A DNA stretch of 64,000 nucleotides, from assembly GCA_945643635.1 (NCBI GenBank), contig CALZFC010000271.1, forward strand, positions 132,001 to 196,000, written 5' to 3'. The position numbers and the translations under genes are program-made. This DNA comes from Allodiplogaster sudhausi (Eukaryota; Nematoda; Chromadorea; Rhabditida; Diplogasteridae). Positions 1 to 12,315 of this stretch are shown in pieces (the stretch's first letter is position 1; the number at the start of each line of letters is the position of its first letter). A model generated the notes under the pieces. It saw nothing but the letters and a program-made list of their open reading frames with translations, was not told where the DNA came from and made no database searches.

Positions 1-427
1 ATGAATAGGAAAGATATAGGGATGACAGTTTCAGAATCATGCAGAATTTCACAAGAGCTTCAATATGAGTATACATAGGTTAGGCTGGCTCTTCATTAAA
101 GTGCCCTGCCAGGGCCGTGAAGTGTCAAATTTTTGGAGCGCACTTTGGGTCTCCGTTTCTTCTCGGTAGTTAAAGGTTTTGCCACATGTTATATACCATT
201 CGGTAGGTCTTGAGATGGCGAACAACTTTCTCATACAAAGCTTTTTCATAGTTTGTCATTTTTGATCTACTTTTGGGATCAGAAAGTTCAGGCCACTTTT
301 TCGGTCTTAGCTATCACTGACACTTTTTGGCGCATATTTTTTTTATTGTAGAGCCTAAAATTAGCTATCGAATGATAGGTAAACCATGGGATTTGATCCA
401 GGCATATTCGAGATATGAATTATTTTG

Positions 428-485
428 TGGCTTTTTGGGCTATTTTCTCTGCACTTCGAAAGTCATGGGTCACAGGTTCGAATCC
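428..485 (+). promoter_or_regulatory. Pol III-like A-box/B-box pair (recurs in most units)
   Basis: GGTTCGAATCC at 475-485 matches the tRNA-type internal B-box consensus. TGGCTTTTTGG at 428-438 is a weak A-box match (TGGC....TGG), and the spacing is in the normal range. Equivalent B-boxes occur at 4021-4031, 31532-31542 and in most units. At 39702-39712 the flank differs but the box is GGTTCGAACCC. Some units carry a changed box (GGTTCGGAGTC, for example near 5375 and 12340). No tRNA cloverleaf forms. Pol III transcription is an inference. Confidence 0.35.
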
Positions 486-753
486 GCGCGCGCGCATACT
501 CTTTTGCGCGCTTTTGTATGACTCCTGAGTATGTTAAAAGAGTGATATCATATAGTAAAGACTCCAAGCTTTCTAATGAGTTTAAATTCAAAGGCCCAGA
601 TAGTCCAGTAGCGCCGCTAGAACAGACTTTTGACCCTTTAGAGCCATATTTTAACCCTTAGAGCCCACTAACGACCCAACTTACTATCTTTTTATCGGGA
701 AATGGCCTCCGGGGCGATAGCCCCGGTGGCCATTGACCGGGCCAAAGGCCCGT

Positions 754-774
754 AGCGTGACAAAGTCACGCTAG
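754..774 (+). other. Helitron 3' terminal hairpin and CTAG end (example)
   Basis: AGCGTGAC, a 3-nt loop and GTCACGCT form an 8-bp hairpin whose last bases overlap CTAG. Helitrons typically end with a hairpin followed by CTRR; here the spacing is shorter than usual. The same end closes nearly every unit. Some units change both arms together: AGCGTGCC/GGCACGCT at 2112-2130 and AGCGTGGC/GCCACGCT at 2941-2959 and 38623-38641. Confidence 0.7.
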
Positions 775-2132
775 TCTATTATTATCTAAAAGTCGACTGT
801 AATTTATTGACCGGTATAGCGCCGAGAGGTATTACGGGCGGTGGGAGTGAGATACGGGGAAGCGGTTTTTTGCATGTTGTAGATTATCCCTTGGGCTACC
901 AGAATATGTGGGTTTCAAAAATTCAGGGTTGGCGCCGGCGCTGGCGCGGGCGGCCAAACTTTGGTCCGAGGTGACTTTGATTTGGGGCGGTTCGCGACTT
1001 TGACGAGCTGCAACTTTTTTTCTGGTGGTCGTACAGAAATGTAAAAAATAGTGGCGGATAGCCCGTTCAAAAATGAATATGATTCCTGGAGTTGAGATCA
1101 TTTCGAGTTTTGGTAGATCAGTGAGAGGCCGCCGCGCAAACCATACCTTTTTGGGGTACTTTTTGAGAGGGTATTTGCCCCTTTTCTCGGAATCTACAAA
1201 GTCCGCTTTTGATTAAACTGACTGCGATTGTAGAGTTTTTGACGGGATTTCAGAAAATGGTCGAACTATCGACTTTTGGACACTAGAAGTTGTAGATATT
1301 ATCGATTGAAGTGTCAAATTTATTTGTTAGGAGCGAACCTTCTAAAATTCATATGTTTATGAATAGGGATCGTAGCGGGATGAGAGTTTCAAAATCATGC
1401 AGATTTTCACGAGAGCTTCAATATGAGTATACATAGGTTAGGCTGGGTTATCATTAAAGTGCCCTACCAGGGCCGTGAATTGTCAAATTTTTGGAGCGCA
1501 CTTTGGGCCTCCGTTTCTTCTCGGTAGTTAAAGGTTGTGCCACACATGATATATCATTCTGTAGCTCTCGAGATGGCGAACAACTTTCTCATACAAAACA
1601 TTTTGATATTTTGTCATTTTTGATCTACTTTTTGGGTCAGAATGTTCAGGCCACTATTTCAGCCTTAGCTATCACTGACACTTTTTGGCGCATATTTTTT
1701 TTATTGTAGAGCCAAAAATTAGCTATCGAATGGTAGGTAGATCATGGGATTTGATCCAGGCATATTCGAGATATGAATTATTTTGTGGCTTTTTGGTTCA
1801 TTTTCAGTGCACGTCGAAAGTCATGGGACGCAAGTTCGAATCCGCGCGCGCACAAACTCTTTTGCGCGCTTTTGTATGGCTCCTGATGAAATTATAAGAG
1901 TGCTAACATAGACTAAGGACTCCAAGCTTTCTAATGAGCGGAAATTCAAAGACCTAGGATGTCCATTAACGCCGCTAGAACAGACTTTTGTCCTTTTTAA
2001 GCCAACTAACAACCCTTAGAGCCAACTAACGACCCAACTTACTATCTTTTTATCGGGAAATGGCCTCCGGGGCGATAGCCCCGGTGGCCATTGACCGGGC
2101 CAAAGGCCCGTAGCGTGCCGAAGGCACGCTAG
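775..2132 (+). mobile_element. Short Helitron-like unit, full length
   Basis: This 1,358-bp unit starts with TC and an AT-rich end and finishes with CTAG. Landmarks in order are a GC-rich ggcgccggcg patch near 930; the small palindrome GCCCTACCAGGGC near 1460; an A/B-box-like segment near 1790-1840; a 28-nt hairpin with a GATA loop at 2062-2089; a hairpin CGGGCC/GGCCCG at 2096-2110; and the terminal hairpin at 2112-2130 with arms AGCGTGCC/GGCACGCT. No transposase is encoded, so it must be non-autonomous. Helitron assignment rests on the TC and hairpin-CTAG ends and on the ends being shared with the RepHel-coding element at 11280-31833. Confidence 0.78.
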
Positions 2133-2961
2133 TCTAGAGTTATCTAAAAGTCGACTGTTATTTATCGGCTGGTATAGCGCGGAGCGGTGTAGCGGGCGGG
2201 GGGATTGAGATATCGGGAAGCAGTTTTTTGGGGAACATGTAAAAGTTTCCGGACTACAAGAATGTGTGGGTTTCAAAAAATTGGGTTCGATATTGGCGTC
2301 GGCGCCGGCGGCCAAACTTTGGTCGGAGGCGACTCTGATTTGGGCACTTTGGCGACTTTGAGGGGTTGCAACTTTTTTTGTAGGAAAGCTATGGCGATGA
2401 AAAAAATAGTGGCGGGTAGCCCGTTCAAAAATGAATATGATTCCTGGAGTTGAGGTCATTTAGAGCTTTGGTAGATCAGTACCAGGCCGGCGCGCAAACC
2501 ATACCTTTTTGGGGTACTTTTTGAGAGGGTATTTGCCCCTTTTCTCGGAATCTACAAAGTCCGCTTTTGATTAAACTGACTGCGATTGTAGAGTTTTTGA
2601 CGGCGCATCTTTCAATAGTAGAATTATCAACTTTTGGACACTAGAAGTTGTAGATATTATCGATTGAAGGGTGATCATTTTTTGTTAGGGGCGAACCTTC
2701 TAAAATACATATCTTTATGAATTGGGAAGTTAGAGGAATGAGAGTTTCAGAATCATGCAGAGTTTCACGAGAGCTTCAATATGAGTATACATAGGTTAGG
2801 CTGGGTTGTCACTAAAGTGCCCTGCCAGGGCCGTGAAGTGGCAAATTTTTGGAACGCACTTTGGGCCTCCGCTTCTTCGCGAAAGTTAAAGGTTATGCCA
2901 CATATTATATATCATTCTGTTGACCGGGCCAAAGGCCCGTAGCGTGGCTGCGCCACGCTAG
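2133..2961 (+). mobile_element. Short unit with internal deletion (829 bp)
   Basis: Both ends are intact, but about 530 bp are missing. The sequence runs normally to about 2920 (..atcattctgt) and then jumps straight to tgaccgggcc, the last two hairpins. The B-box segment and the large GATA-loop hairpin are lost. The terminal hairpin is the AGCGTGGC/GCCACGCT variant. Confidence 0.75.
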
Positions 2962-4319
2962 TCTAGAGTTATCTAAAAGTCGACTGTAATTTATTTACGG
3001 GTATAGCGCGGAGCGGTGTAGCGGGCGGGGGGATTGAGATATCGGGAAGCGGTTTTTTGGGGAACATGCAAAAGTTTCCGGACTACAAGAATATGTGGGT
3101 TTCAAAAAATTGGGTTCCATATTGGCGCCGGCGCCGGCGCCCAAACTTTGGTCCGAGGTGACTTCGATTTGGGCACTTTGGTGATTTTGAGGGACTGTAT
3201 CTTTTTTTCGGGTAGAGATATGAGGATGAAAAAAATACTGGTAGATAGATCGTTCAAAAATGAATATGATTCCTGGAGTTGAGATCATTTCGAGCTTTGG
3301 TAGATCAGTGGGAGGTCGGCGCGCAAACCATACGTTTTTGGGGTACTTTTTGAGAGGGTATTTGCCCCTTTTCTCCTAGATCCCTCCATTCCGCTTTTGA
3401 TATAACTGAATCCGATTTTAGAGTTTTTGACGGCGCATCTTTTAATACCATAATTATCCACTTTTGGGCACTTGGTCTATGAGATATTATCGATTCAAGG
3501 GTCAAATTTTTTTGTTAGGAGCGAACCTTCTAAAATCCATATCTTTATGAATAGGGATTGTAGCGGGATGAGAGTTTCAGAATCATTCAGAGTTTCACGA
3601 GAGCTTCAATAAGAGTATACATAGGTTAGGCTGGCTTATCATTAAAGTGCCCTGCCAGGGCCATAAAATGGAAAATTTTTGGAACGCATTTTGGACCTAC
3701 GTTTCTTCTCGGTAGTTAAAGCTTATGCCACATATTATATACCATTCTGTAGCTCTCGAGAAGGAGAACAACTTTCTCATACAAAACGTTTTCATATTTT
3801 GTCATTTTTGATCTACTTTTGGGGTCAGAAGGTTCAGGCCTCTATTTCGGCCTTAGCTATCACTGACACTTTCTGGCGCATATTTTATTTATTGTAGAGC
3901 CTAAAATTAGCTATCGAATGATAGGTAGATCATGGGATTTGATCCAGGCATATTCGAGATATGAATTATTATGTGGCTTTTTGGTACATTTTCAGTGCAC
4001 GTCGAAACTCATGGGTCGCAGGTTCGAATCCCCGCGCGCGCAAACTCTTTTGTGCGCTTTTATATGAGTCCTGATGAAATTATAAGAGTGCTATCATGTA
4101 GAAAAGACTCTAATCTTTCTAATGAGCTTAAATTCAAAGGCCCAGATAGTCCAGTAGCGCCGCTAGAACAGACTTTTGACCCTTTAGAGCCAAATTTTAA
4201 CCATTAGAGCCAACTTAGAACCCTTGGATAAATTTTTTATCGGGAAATGGCCTCCGGGGCGATAGCCCCGGTGGCCATTGACCGGGCCAAAGGCCCGTAG
4301 CGTGACAAAGTCACGCTAG
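2962..4319 (+). mobile_element. Short unit, twin of 33191-34548
   Basis: This is a full-length 1,358-bp unit. It matches 33191-34548 at a constant offset of 30,229 in all the stretches I compared, including private variants (cattcag near 3574; aataagag near 3609). The two copies sit on opposite sides of the large element, so they arose by recent duplication or gene conversion. Confidence 0.8.
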
Positions 4320-5686
4320 TCTACAGTTATCTAAAAGTCGACTGTAATTTATTTACTGGTATAGCGCGGAGCGGTGTAGCGGGCGGGGGGATTGAGGTAT
4401 CGGGAAGCGGTTTTTTGGGGAACATGTAAAAGTTTCCGGACTACAAGAATATGTGGGTTTCAAAAAATTGGGTTCGATATTGGCGTCGGCGCCGGCGCCC
4501 AAACTTTGGTCGGAGGCGACTCTGATTTGGGCACTTTGGCGACTTTGAGGGGTTGCAACTTTTTTTGTAGGAAAGCTATGGCGATGAAAAAAATAGTGTC
4601 GGGTAGCCCGTTCAAAAATGAATATGATTCCTGGAGTTGAGATAATTTCGATTTTTGGTAGATCAGTGGGAGGCCGCCGCGCAAAGCATACCTTTTTGGG
4701 GTACTTTTTGAGAGGGTATTTGCCCCTTTTCTCGGAATCTACAAAGTCCGCTTTTGATTAAACTGACTGCGATTGTAGAGTTTTTGACGGGCTTTCTTTT
4801 AATAGTAGATATATCGACTTTTGGGCACTAGAAGTTGTAGATATTATCGATTGAATGGTCAAACTTTTTTGTTAGGAGCGAACATTCTAAAATTCATATC
4901 TTTATGAATAGGGAAGGCAGAGGGATGGGTGTTTCAGAATCATGCAGAGTTTCACGAGGGCTTCAATATGAGTATAGTTGGGTTTGGCTGGGTTGTCATT
5001 AAAGTGCCCTGCCAGGGCCGTGAAGTGGCAAATTTTTGGAACGCATTTGGGGCCTTAGTTTCTTCTCGATAGTTAAGGGATATGCCAAACATTATATATC
5101 AATCGGTAGCTCTCGCGAAGGCGAACAACTTTCTCATACAAACCATTTTGAAATATCGATGTTTTTGATCTACTTTTGGTGTCAGAAGGTTCAGGCCACT
5201 ATTTCGGCCTTAGCTATCACTGGCACTTTTTGGCGCATATTTTTTTTATTGTAGAGCCAAAAATTTGCTATCGAATGATAGGTCAAATGTGCAAAACGAT
5301 TCAGGCATATTCGAGATATGAATTGTTTTGTGGCTATTTGGTACATTTTCAGTGCACGTCGAAAGTCATGGGTCCCAGGTTCGGAGTCGCGCGCGCGCAA
5401 ACCCTTTTGCGCGTTTTTGTATGACTCCTGATGAAATTATAAGAGTGCTATCATAGACTAAAGACTCCAAGCTTTCTAATGGACTGAAATTCAAAGGCCT
5501 ATGTCGTTCAGTAGTGCCGCTAGAACAGACTTTTGTCCTTTTTAAGCCAACTAACGACCCTTTGAGCCAACTAAAATACCCTTAGAGCCAACTAAACTTC
5601 TCTTAAAGTAAAATAAAAGAAAACCAACAACCCTTGGAGCCTACTGACAATGGCCAAAGGCCCGTAGCGTGACGAAGTCACGCTAG
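4320..5686 (+). mobile_element. Short unit, close relative of 39993-41359
   Basis: A 1,367-bp unit. Its right half shares rare features with 39993-41359, including an altered B-box (GGTTCGGAGTC) and an unusual stretch with cttctcttaaagtaaa before the last hairpins. It lacks the large GATA-loop hairpin. The terminal hairpin has a gaa loop. Confidence 0.78.
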
Positions 5687-6992
5687 TCTAATATTATATA
5701 AAAGTCGATTGTAATTTATTCACTGGTATAGCGCGGAGAGGTGCTGTGGGCGCGGGGGTTGAGATACGGACAAGCGGTTTTTTGGGGAACATGTAAAAGT
5801 TTCCGGACTACCAGAATATGTGGGTTTCAAAAAATTGGGTTTGATATTGGCGCCGGCGCGGGCGGCCAAACTTTGGTCCGAGGCGACTTTGATTTGGGCA
5901 CTTTGGCGACTTTGAGGGGTTGTATCTTTTTTTCAGGTAGAGATATGGCGATAAAAAAAATACTGAAAGATAGCCCGTCCAAAAATGAATATGATTCCTG
6001 GAGTTGAGATTGATTGGAGCTTTGGTAGATCGGTACGAGCCCGGCGCGTTTTGACCCCATTTTTTGGCCGTTTTTCGGCATGTAGTTTCAACTTTTCTCG
6101 GAATCTACAAAGTCCGCTTTTGATTAAACTGACTGCGATTGTAGAGTTTTTTACGGCGCATCTTTTAATAGTAGAATTATCAACTTTTGGACACTAGAAG
6201 TTGTAGATATTATCGATTGAAGCGTGAACATTTTTTGTTAGGAGCGATCTTTCAAAAATTCATATCTTTATGAATAGGGAAGGTAGCGGGATGATAGTTT
6301 CAGAATCATGCAGAGTTTCACGAGAGCTTCAATATGAGTATACATAGGTTAGGCTGGGTTTTCATTAAAGTGCCCTGCCAGGGCCGTAAAGTGGGAAATT
6401 TTTGGAACGCACTTTGGGCCTCCGTTTCTTCTCGGTAGTTAAAGGTTTTGCCACCTATTATATACCATTCTGTTGCTCTCGAGAAGGCGAACAACTTTCT
6501 CATACAAAATGTTTTCATATTTTGTCATTTGTGATCTACTTTTGGGGTCAGAATGTTCAGGCCACTATTTCGGCCTTAGCTATCACTGACACTTTTTGGC
6601 GCATATTTTTTTTATTGTAGAGCCTAAAATTAGCTATCGAATGATAGGTAGATCATGGGATTCGATCCAGGCATATTCGAGATATGAATTATTTTGTTGC
6701 TTTTTGGGCTCTTTTCTCTGCACTTCGAAACTCATGGGTCGCAGGTTCGAATCCGCGCGCGCGCAAACTCTTTTGCACGCTTTTGTATGACTCCTGAGTA
6801 TGTTAAAAGAGTGATATCATATAGTAAAGACTCCATGCTTTCTAATGGGCATAAATTCAAAGGCCCAGACAGTCCAGTAGCGCCGCTAGAACAGACTTTT
6901 AACCTTTTAGAGCCAAATAACAAACCTTAGAGCCAACTTAGAACCCTTGGATAAATTTTTTTATCGGGAAATGGCCTCCGGGGCGATAGCCC
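5687..6992 (+). mobile_element. Short unit ending in a fold-back junction
   Basis: This starts as a normal unit (TCTAATATTATATAAAAG) and runs to the GATA-loop hairpin near 6972-6999. Beyond the hairpin the sequence does not continue to CTAG. It turns into the reverse complement of unit sequence, so the hairpin arms extend through ATCGGGAAATGGCC on one side and GGCCATTTCCCGAT on the other. Confidence 0.65.
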
Positions 6993-8180
6993 CGGTGGCC
7001 ATTTCCCGATAAAAAAAGTATCTCAGTATCTTTGCCCATTATCTCCCTTGGAGTCTTCGCTATGTCCTAGCATTGGTTTTGTTTAATTAGGGTTCACACA
7101 AAATGCGCAAAACGGTTTGCCCGCGAGCGACTCCGAACCTGGGTCGGTATAGGATATCTGCGTGCGATGAAAATGTACCAAAAAGCCACAAAATAATTCA
7201 TATCTCGAATATGCATGTATCAAATCCCATGATCTACCTATCATTCGATAGCTAATTTTAGGCTCTATCTGAATAAAAATATGCCCCAAAAAGTGTCAGT
7301 GATAGCTATGGTCGAAAAAGTGGCCTAAACATTCTCGGACCAAAAGTAGATCAAAAATGCCAAAATATGAAAACGTTTTGTATGAGAAAGTTATTCGCCT
7401 TCTCGAGAGCTACAGAATGATATATAACATGTTGCCATAACACCAACTCCTGAGAAAAAACAGCCGCGGAAATACCCTCCCAAAATTTCGACATTTCACG
7501 GCCCCCTTAGGGTACTTTCCCGGAATCCCAGCCAAACGGGAGTAGGCTCATTTCAAAGCTCTCCAAAAACTAAATAATATTATGTCCCGTCCCGCTCCGA
7601 TCCTAAATCTTCGAGTATTGATTTTTCAAAGGTTCGCTCCTAACAAAATGGGTCCGCCTGTTTTTGCCCCCGATCGATATGACCCAATGTCTTTTTTTCC
7701 ACAATGTATATATCAAAACATGCGCCTTGAACAACTACATCATATATGTCGAAAGCAGAAAATGCGCCTTTTGAAAATTTGAGTTAGTGAGAAAAAACAG
7801 AGTAAAAAAGGGCCAAAAAAGGGGGTCAAATTTTGGCCACACCCCCTGGCCACCCCTGAGGCACTATCAACAAACCAACCAGGAATCTTAATAATTAAGA
7901 GATGGGCTATCGACTCATATTTTTTTCGTTCGCCAGTTCCTCTCCGTTCAAAAGATGCAAACGCTCAAAGTGGCCAACCCGGCGCAAGCTCGCGCCAAAA
8001 AGGTTCAACTTTGGCCGCCGGCGCCGACCCCAAACCCCAAACCAAAAAATCCCAAACCAATACTAAAACGTAGCCCCAATATTCATTTACCATCCTAAAA
8101 AAACCGCACCCCAAAATCTCAACCCCACCGCCCACCACGCCGCTCCGCGCAAACCCGGCCAATAAACCACAAGCGTTTCT
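6993..8180 (-). mobile_element. Inverted, diverged unit
   Basis: Read on the - strand this is an old unit, with recognisable reverse complements of the A/B-box region (7100-7290), the small palindrome region (about 7490-7530) and the GC-rich 5' part (about 8000-8175). It is clearly more diverged than its neighbours. Its 5' end is degenerate, so the right border is approximate. Confidence 0.55.
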
Positions 8181-8574
8181 AAGTATACAAGCGGCGCGTT
8201 TTGACACCATTTTTTGGCTGTTTTTCGGCATGTAGTTTGAACTTTTATCGAAATCTACAAAGTCCGCTTTTGATTAAACTGACTGCGATTGTAGAGTTTT
8301 TGACGGCGCATCTTTTAATAGTAGAATTATCAACTTTTGGACACTAGAAGTTGTAGATATTATCGATTGAAGGGCGAACATTTTTTGTTAGGCGCGAACC
8401 TTCTAAAATACATATCTTTATGAATAGGGATGGGTGAGGGAAGAGACTTTGAGAATATTGAAGCGTGTTGAAAGAGCTTCAATATGAGTATACTCGCGTT
8501 TGTTTGGCCTTTCATTAAAGTGCCCTGCCAGGGCCGTGAAGTGTCAAATTTTTGGGGCGCACTTTGGGCCTCCG
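8181..8574 (+). mobile_element. Unit fragment
   Basis: About 390 bp matching the middle of a unit (similar to about 6045-6430). It stops at gggcctccg and is joined directly to TCTAAAAGTCGACTG of the next unit, so the rest of the unit has been deleted. Confidence 0.6.
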
Positions 8575-9921
8575 TCTAAAAGTCGACTGTAATTTATTTA
8601 CTGGTATAGCGCGGAGCGGTGTAGCGGGCGGGGGGATTGAGGTATCGGGAAGCGGTTTTTTGGGGAACATGTAAAAGTTTCCGGACTACAAGAATATGTG
8701 GGTTTCAAAAAATTGGGTTCGATATTGGCGTCGGCGCCGGCGGCCAAACTTTGGTCGGAGGCGACTCTGATTTGGGCACTTTGGCAAATTTGAGGGGTTG
8801 CAACTTTTTTTGTTGGAAAGCTATGGCGATGAAAAAAATAGTGGCGGGTAGCCCGTTCAAAAATGAATATGATTCCTGGAGTTGAGATAATTTCGATTTT
8901 TGGTAGATCAGTGGGAGGCCGCCGCGCAAACCATACCTTTTTGGGGTATTTTTTGAGAGGGTATTTGCCCCTTTTCTCGGAATCTACAAAGTCCGCTTTT
9001 GATTAAACTGACTGCGATTGTAGAGTTTTTGACAGCGCATCTTCTAATAGTAGAATTATCGACTTTTCGACACTAGAAGTTGTAGATATTATCGATTGAA
9101 GGGTCAATTTTTTTTGTTAGGAGCGAACCTTCTAAAATACATATCTTTATGAATAGGGAAGGTAGAGGGATGAGAGTTTCAGAATCATGCAGAGTTTCAC
9201 GAGAGCTTCAATATGAGTATACTTGGGTTTGTCTGGCTTTTCATTAAAGTGCCCTGCCAGGGCCGTGAAATGTAAAATTTTTGGAGCGCACTTTGGACCT
9301 CCGTTTCTTCGCGATAGTTAAAGGTGTTGCCACATATTATATACCGTTCTGTTGCTCTCGAGAAGGCGAACAACTTTCTCATACAAAACGTTTTCATATT
9401 TTGACGTTTTTGATCTACTTTTGGGGTCAGAATGTTCAGGCCACTATTTCGGCCTTAGCTATCACTGACACTTTTTGGCGCATATTTTTTTTATTGTAGA
9501 GCCAAAAATTAGCTATCGAATGATAGGTCGATGGTCGGCTTTGATCCAGGCATATTCGAGATATGAATTATTTTGTGGCTTTTTGGGCTATTTTCTCTGC
9601 ACTTCGAAACTCATGGGTCGCAGGTTCGAATCCGCGCGCGCGCAAACTCTTTTGCGCGCTTTTTTATGACTCCTAAGTATGTTAAAAGAGTGATATCATA
9701 TAGTAAAGACTCCAAGCTTTCTAATGAGCTTAAATTCAAAGGCCCAGATAGTCCAGTAGCACCGCTAGAACAGACTTTTGACCCTTTAGAGCCAAATTTT
9801 AACCCTTAGAGCCAACAAACAACCCTCAGAGTCAACCAACAACAAACCAAGAACCCAACCAACAACCCTTGGAGCCTACTGACAATGGCCAAAGGCCCGT
9901 AGCGTGACAAAGTCACGCTAG
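8575..9921 (+). mobile_element. Short unit lacking its first bases
   Basis: This 1,347-bp unit begins inside the AT-rich 5' end (TCTAAAAG, without the preceding 10 or so bases). It otherwise runs to a normal terminal hairpin and CTAG (9918-9921). The large GATA-loop hairpin is replaced by an ACAACC-rich stretch (about 9810-9880). Confidence 0.7.
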
Positions 9922-11279
9922 TCTATTATTATCTAAAAGTCGACTGTAATTTATTGACCGGTATAGCGCGGAGAGGTGTAGCGGGCGAGGGGATTGAGAT
10001 ACGGGGAAGCGGTTTTTTGCGGATTATGTAAAAGTTTCCGGACTACAAGAATATATGTGATTCAAAAAATTGGGTTCGATATTGGCGCCGGCGCGGGCGC
10101 CCAAACTTTGGTCGGAGGCGACTCTGATTTGGGCTCTTTGGCGACTTTGAGCGGCTGTATCTTTTTTTCTGGTTGAGATATGGGGATGAAAAAAATAATG
10201 GTAGATAGATCGTTCAAAAATGAATATGATTCCTGGAGTTGAGATCATTTCGAGCTTTGGTAGATCAGTACGAGCCCGGCGCGCAAACCATACGTTTTTG
10301 GGGTACTTTTTTAGGCTCATTCTTCTCATTTTCTCGAAATCTACAAATTCGCTTTTTGATCTAACTGACTCCGATTGTAGAGTTTTTGACGGGCTTTCTT
10401 TTAATAGTAGACTTATCGACTTTTGGACACTTGGCGTATGAGATATTATGGATTGAAGGGTCAAATTGTTTTGTTAGGAGCGAACCTTCTAAAATTCATA
10501 TCTTTATGAATAGGGAAGATAAAGGGATGAGAGTTTCAGAATCATGCAGAGTTTCAAGAGAGCTTCAATATGAGTATAGTTTGGTTTGGCTGGGTTGTCA
10601 TTAAAGTGCCCTGCCAGGGCCGTAAAGTGGGAAATTTTTGGAATTCATTTTGAGCCTCCGTTTCTTCTCGGTAGTTAAAGGTTTTGCCACATATTATACA
10701 TCATTTTGTAGCTCTCGAGAAGGCGAACAACTTTCTCATACAAAACGTTTTCATATTTTGTCATTTTTGATCTACTTTTGGGGTCAGAATGTTCAGGCCA
10801 CTTTTTCGGCCTTAGCTATCACTGACACTTTTTGGCGCATATTTTTTTTATTGTAGAGCCAAAAATTAGCTATCGAATGATAGGTAGGTCATTGGATTTG
10901 ATCCAGGCATATTCGAGATATGAATTATTTTTTTACTTTTTGGGCTATTTTCAGTGCACATCGAAAGTCATGGGTCGCAGGTTCGAATCCGCGGGCGCGC
11001 AAACTCTTTTGCGCGCTTTTGTATGACTCCTGAGTATGCTAAAATAGTGATATCATATAGTAAAGACTCCAAGCTTTCTAATGAGCTTAAATTCAAAGGC
11101 CCGGATAGTCCAGTAGCGCCGCTAGAACAGACTTTTGACCCTTTAGAGCCAAATTTTAACCCTTAGAGCCAACTTCGAACCCTTAGAGCCAACTTTTTAT
11201 CGGGAAATGGCCTCCGGGGCGATAGCCCCGGTGGCCATTGACCGGGCCAAAGGCCCGTAGCGTGACAAAGTCACGCTAG
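9922..11279 (+). mobile_element. Short unit, relative of 41360-42716
   Basis: A full-length 1,358-bp unit with all three 3' hairpins. From about 10120 to its end it closely matches 41360-42716 at an offset of about 31,437. Confidence 0.78.
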
Positions 11280-12315
11280 TCTATTATTATATAAAAGTCG
11301 ACTGTAATTTATTTACTGGTATAGCGCGGAGCGGTGTAGCGGGCGGGGGGATTGAGGTATCGGGAAGCGGTTTTTTGGGGAACATGTAAAAGTTTCCGGA
11401 CTACAAGAATATGTGGGTTTCAAAAAATTGGGTTCGATATTGGCGTCGGCGCCGGCGGCCAAACTTTGGTCGGAGGCGACTCTGATTTGGGCACTTTGGC
11501 GAATTTGAGGGGTTGCAACTTTTTTTGTAGGAAAGCTATGGCGATGAAAAAAATAGTGGCGGGTAGCCCGTTCAAAAATGAATATGATTCCTGGAGTTGA
11601 GATAATTTCGATTTTTGGTAGATCAGAGGGAGGCCGCCGCGCAAACCATACCTTTTTGGGGTACTTTTTGAGAGGGTATTTGCCCCTTTTCTCGGAATCT
11701 ACAAAGTCCGCTTTTGATTAAACTGACTGCGATTGTAGAGTTTTTGACGGCGCATCTTTTAATAGTAGAATTATTGACTTTTCGACACTAGAAGTTGTAG
11801 ATATTATCGATTGAAGGGTCAAATTTTTTTGTTAGGAACGAACCTTCTAAAATACATATCTTTATGAATAGGGAAGTTAGAGGGATGAGAGTTTCAGAAT
11901 CATGCAGAGTTTCACGAGAGCTTCAATATGAGTGTACCTGTGTTTGGCTGGCTTTTCATTAAAGTGCCCTGCCAGGGCCGTGAAGTGTCAAATTTTTGGA
12001 GCGCACTTTGAGCCTCCGTTTCTTCTCGGTAGTTAAGGGTTAGGCCAAACATTATATATCAATCGGTAGCTCTCCTGAAGGCGAACAACTTTCTCATACA
12101 AAACATTTTGATATTTCGATGTTTTTGATCTACTTTTGGGGTCAGAATGTTCAGGCCACTTTTTCGGCCTTAGCTATCACTGACACTTTTTGGCGCATAT
12201 TTTTTTTATTGTAGAGTCTAAAATTATCTATCGAATGATAGGTCGATGGTCTCATTTGATCCAGGCATATTCGAGATATGAATTATTTTGTGCCATTTTG
12301 GCTAATTTTCAGTGT

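Larger units (their letters stand above)
1..774 (+). mobile_element. Helitron-like short unit, 3' part (cut by window edge)
   Basis: This is the right-hand 774 bp of a short array unit. It aligns with the 3' half of every later unit and ends in the terminal hairpin (754-772) and CTAG (771-774). The next base begins a new unit. It carries the B-box-like GGTTCGAATCC at 475-485. Short open frames here recur in other units only because the DNA repeats; I see no protein gene. Confidence 0.8.

Noticed and set aside
460..500. tRNA gene at the B-box of the short units
   Set aside because: No acceptor stem, anticodon arm or proper T-stem can be drawn; only the internal promoter-like box is present.
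5405..5470. CTGATGA near CGAAA in several short units, suggesting a conventional hammerhead
   Set aside because: The strands next to CTGATGA do not pair with those next to CGAAA, many units read CTGAGTATG instead, and the order does not fit any hammerhead arrangement.
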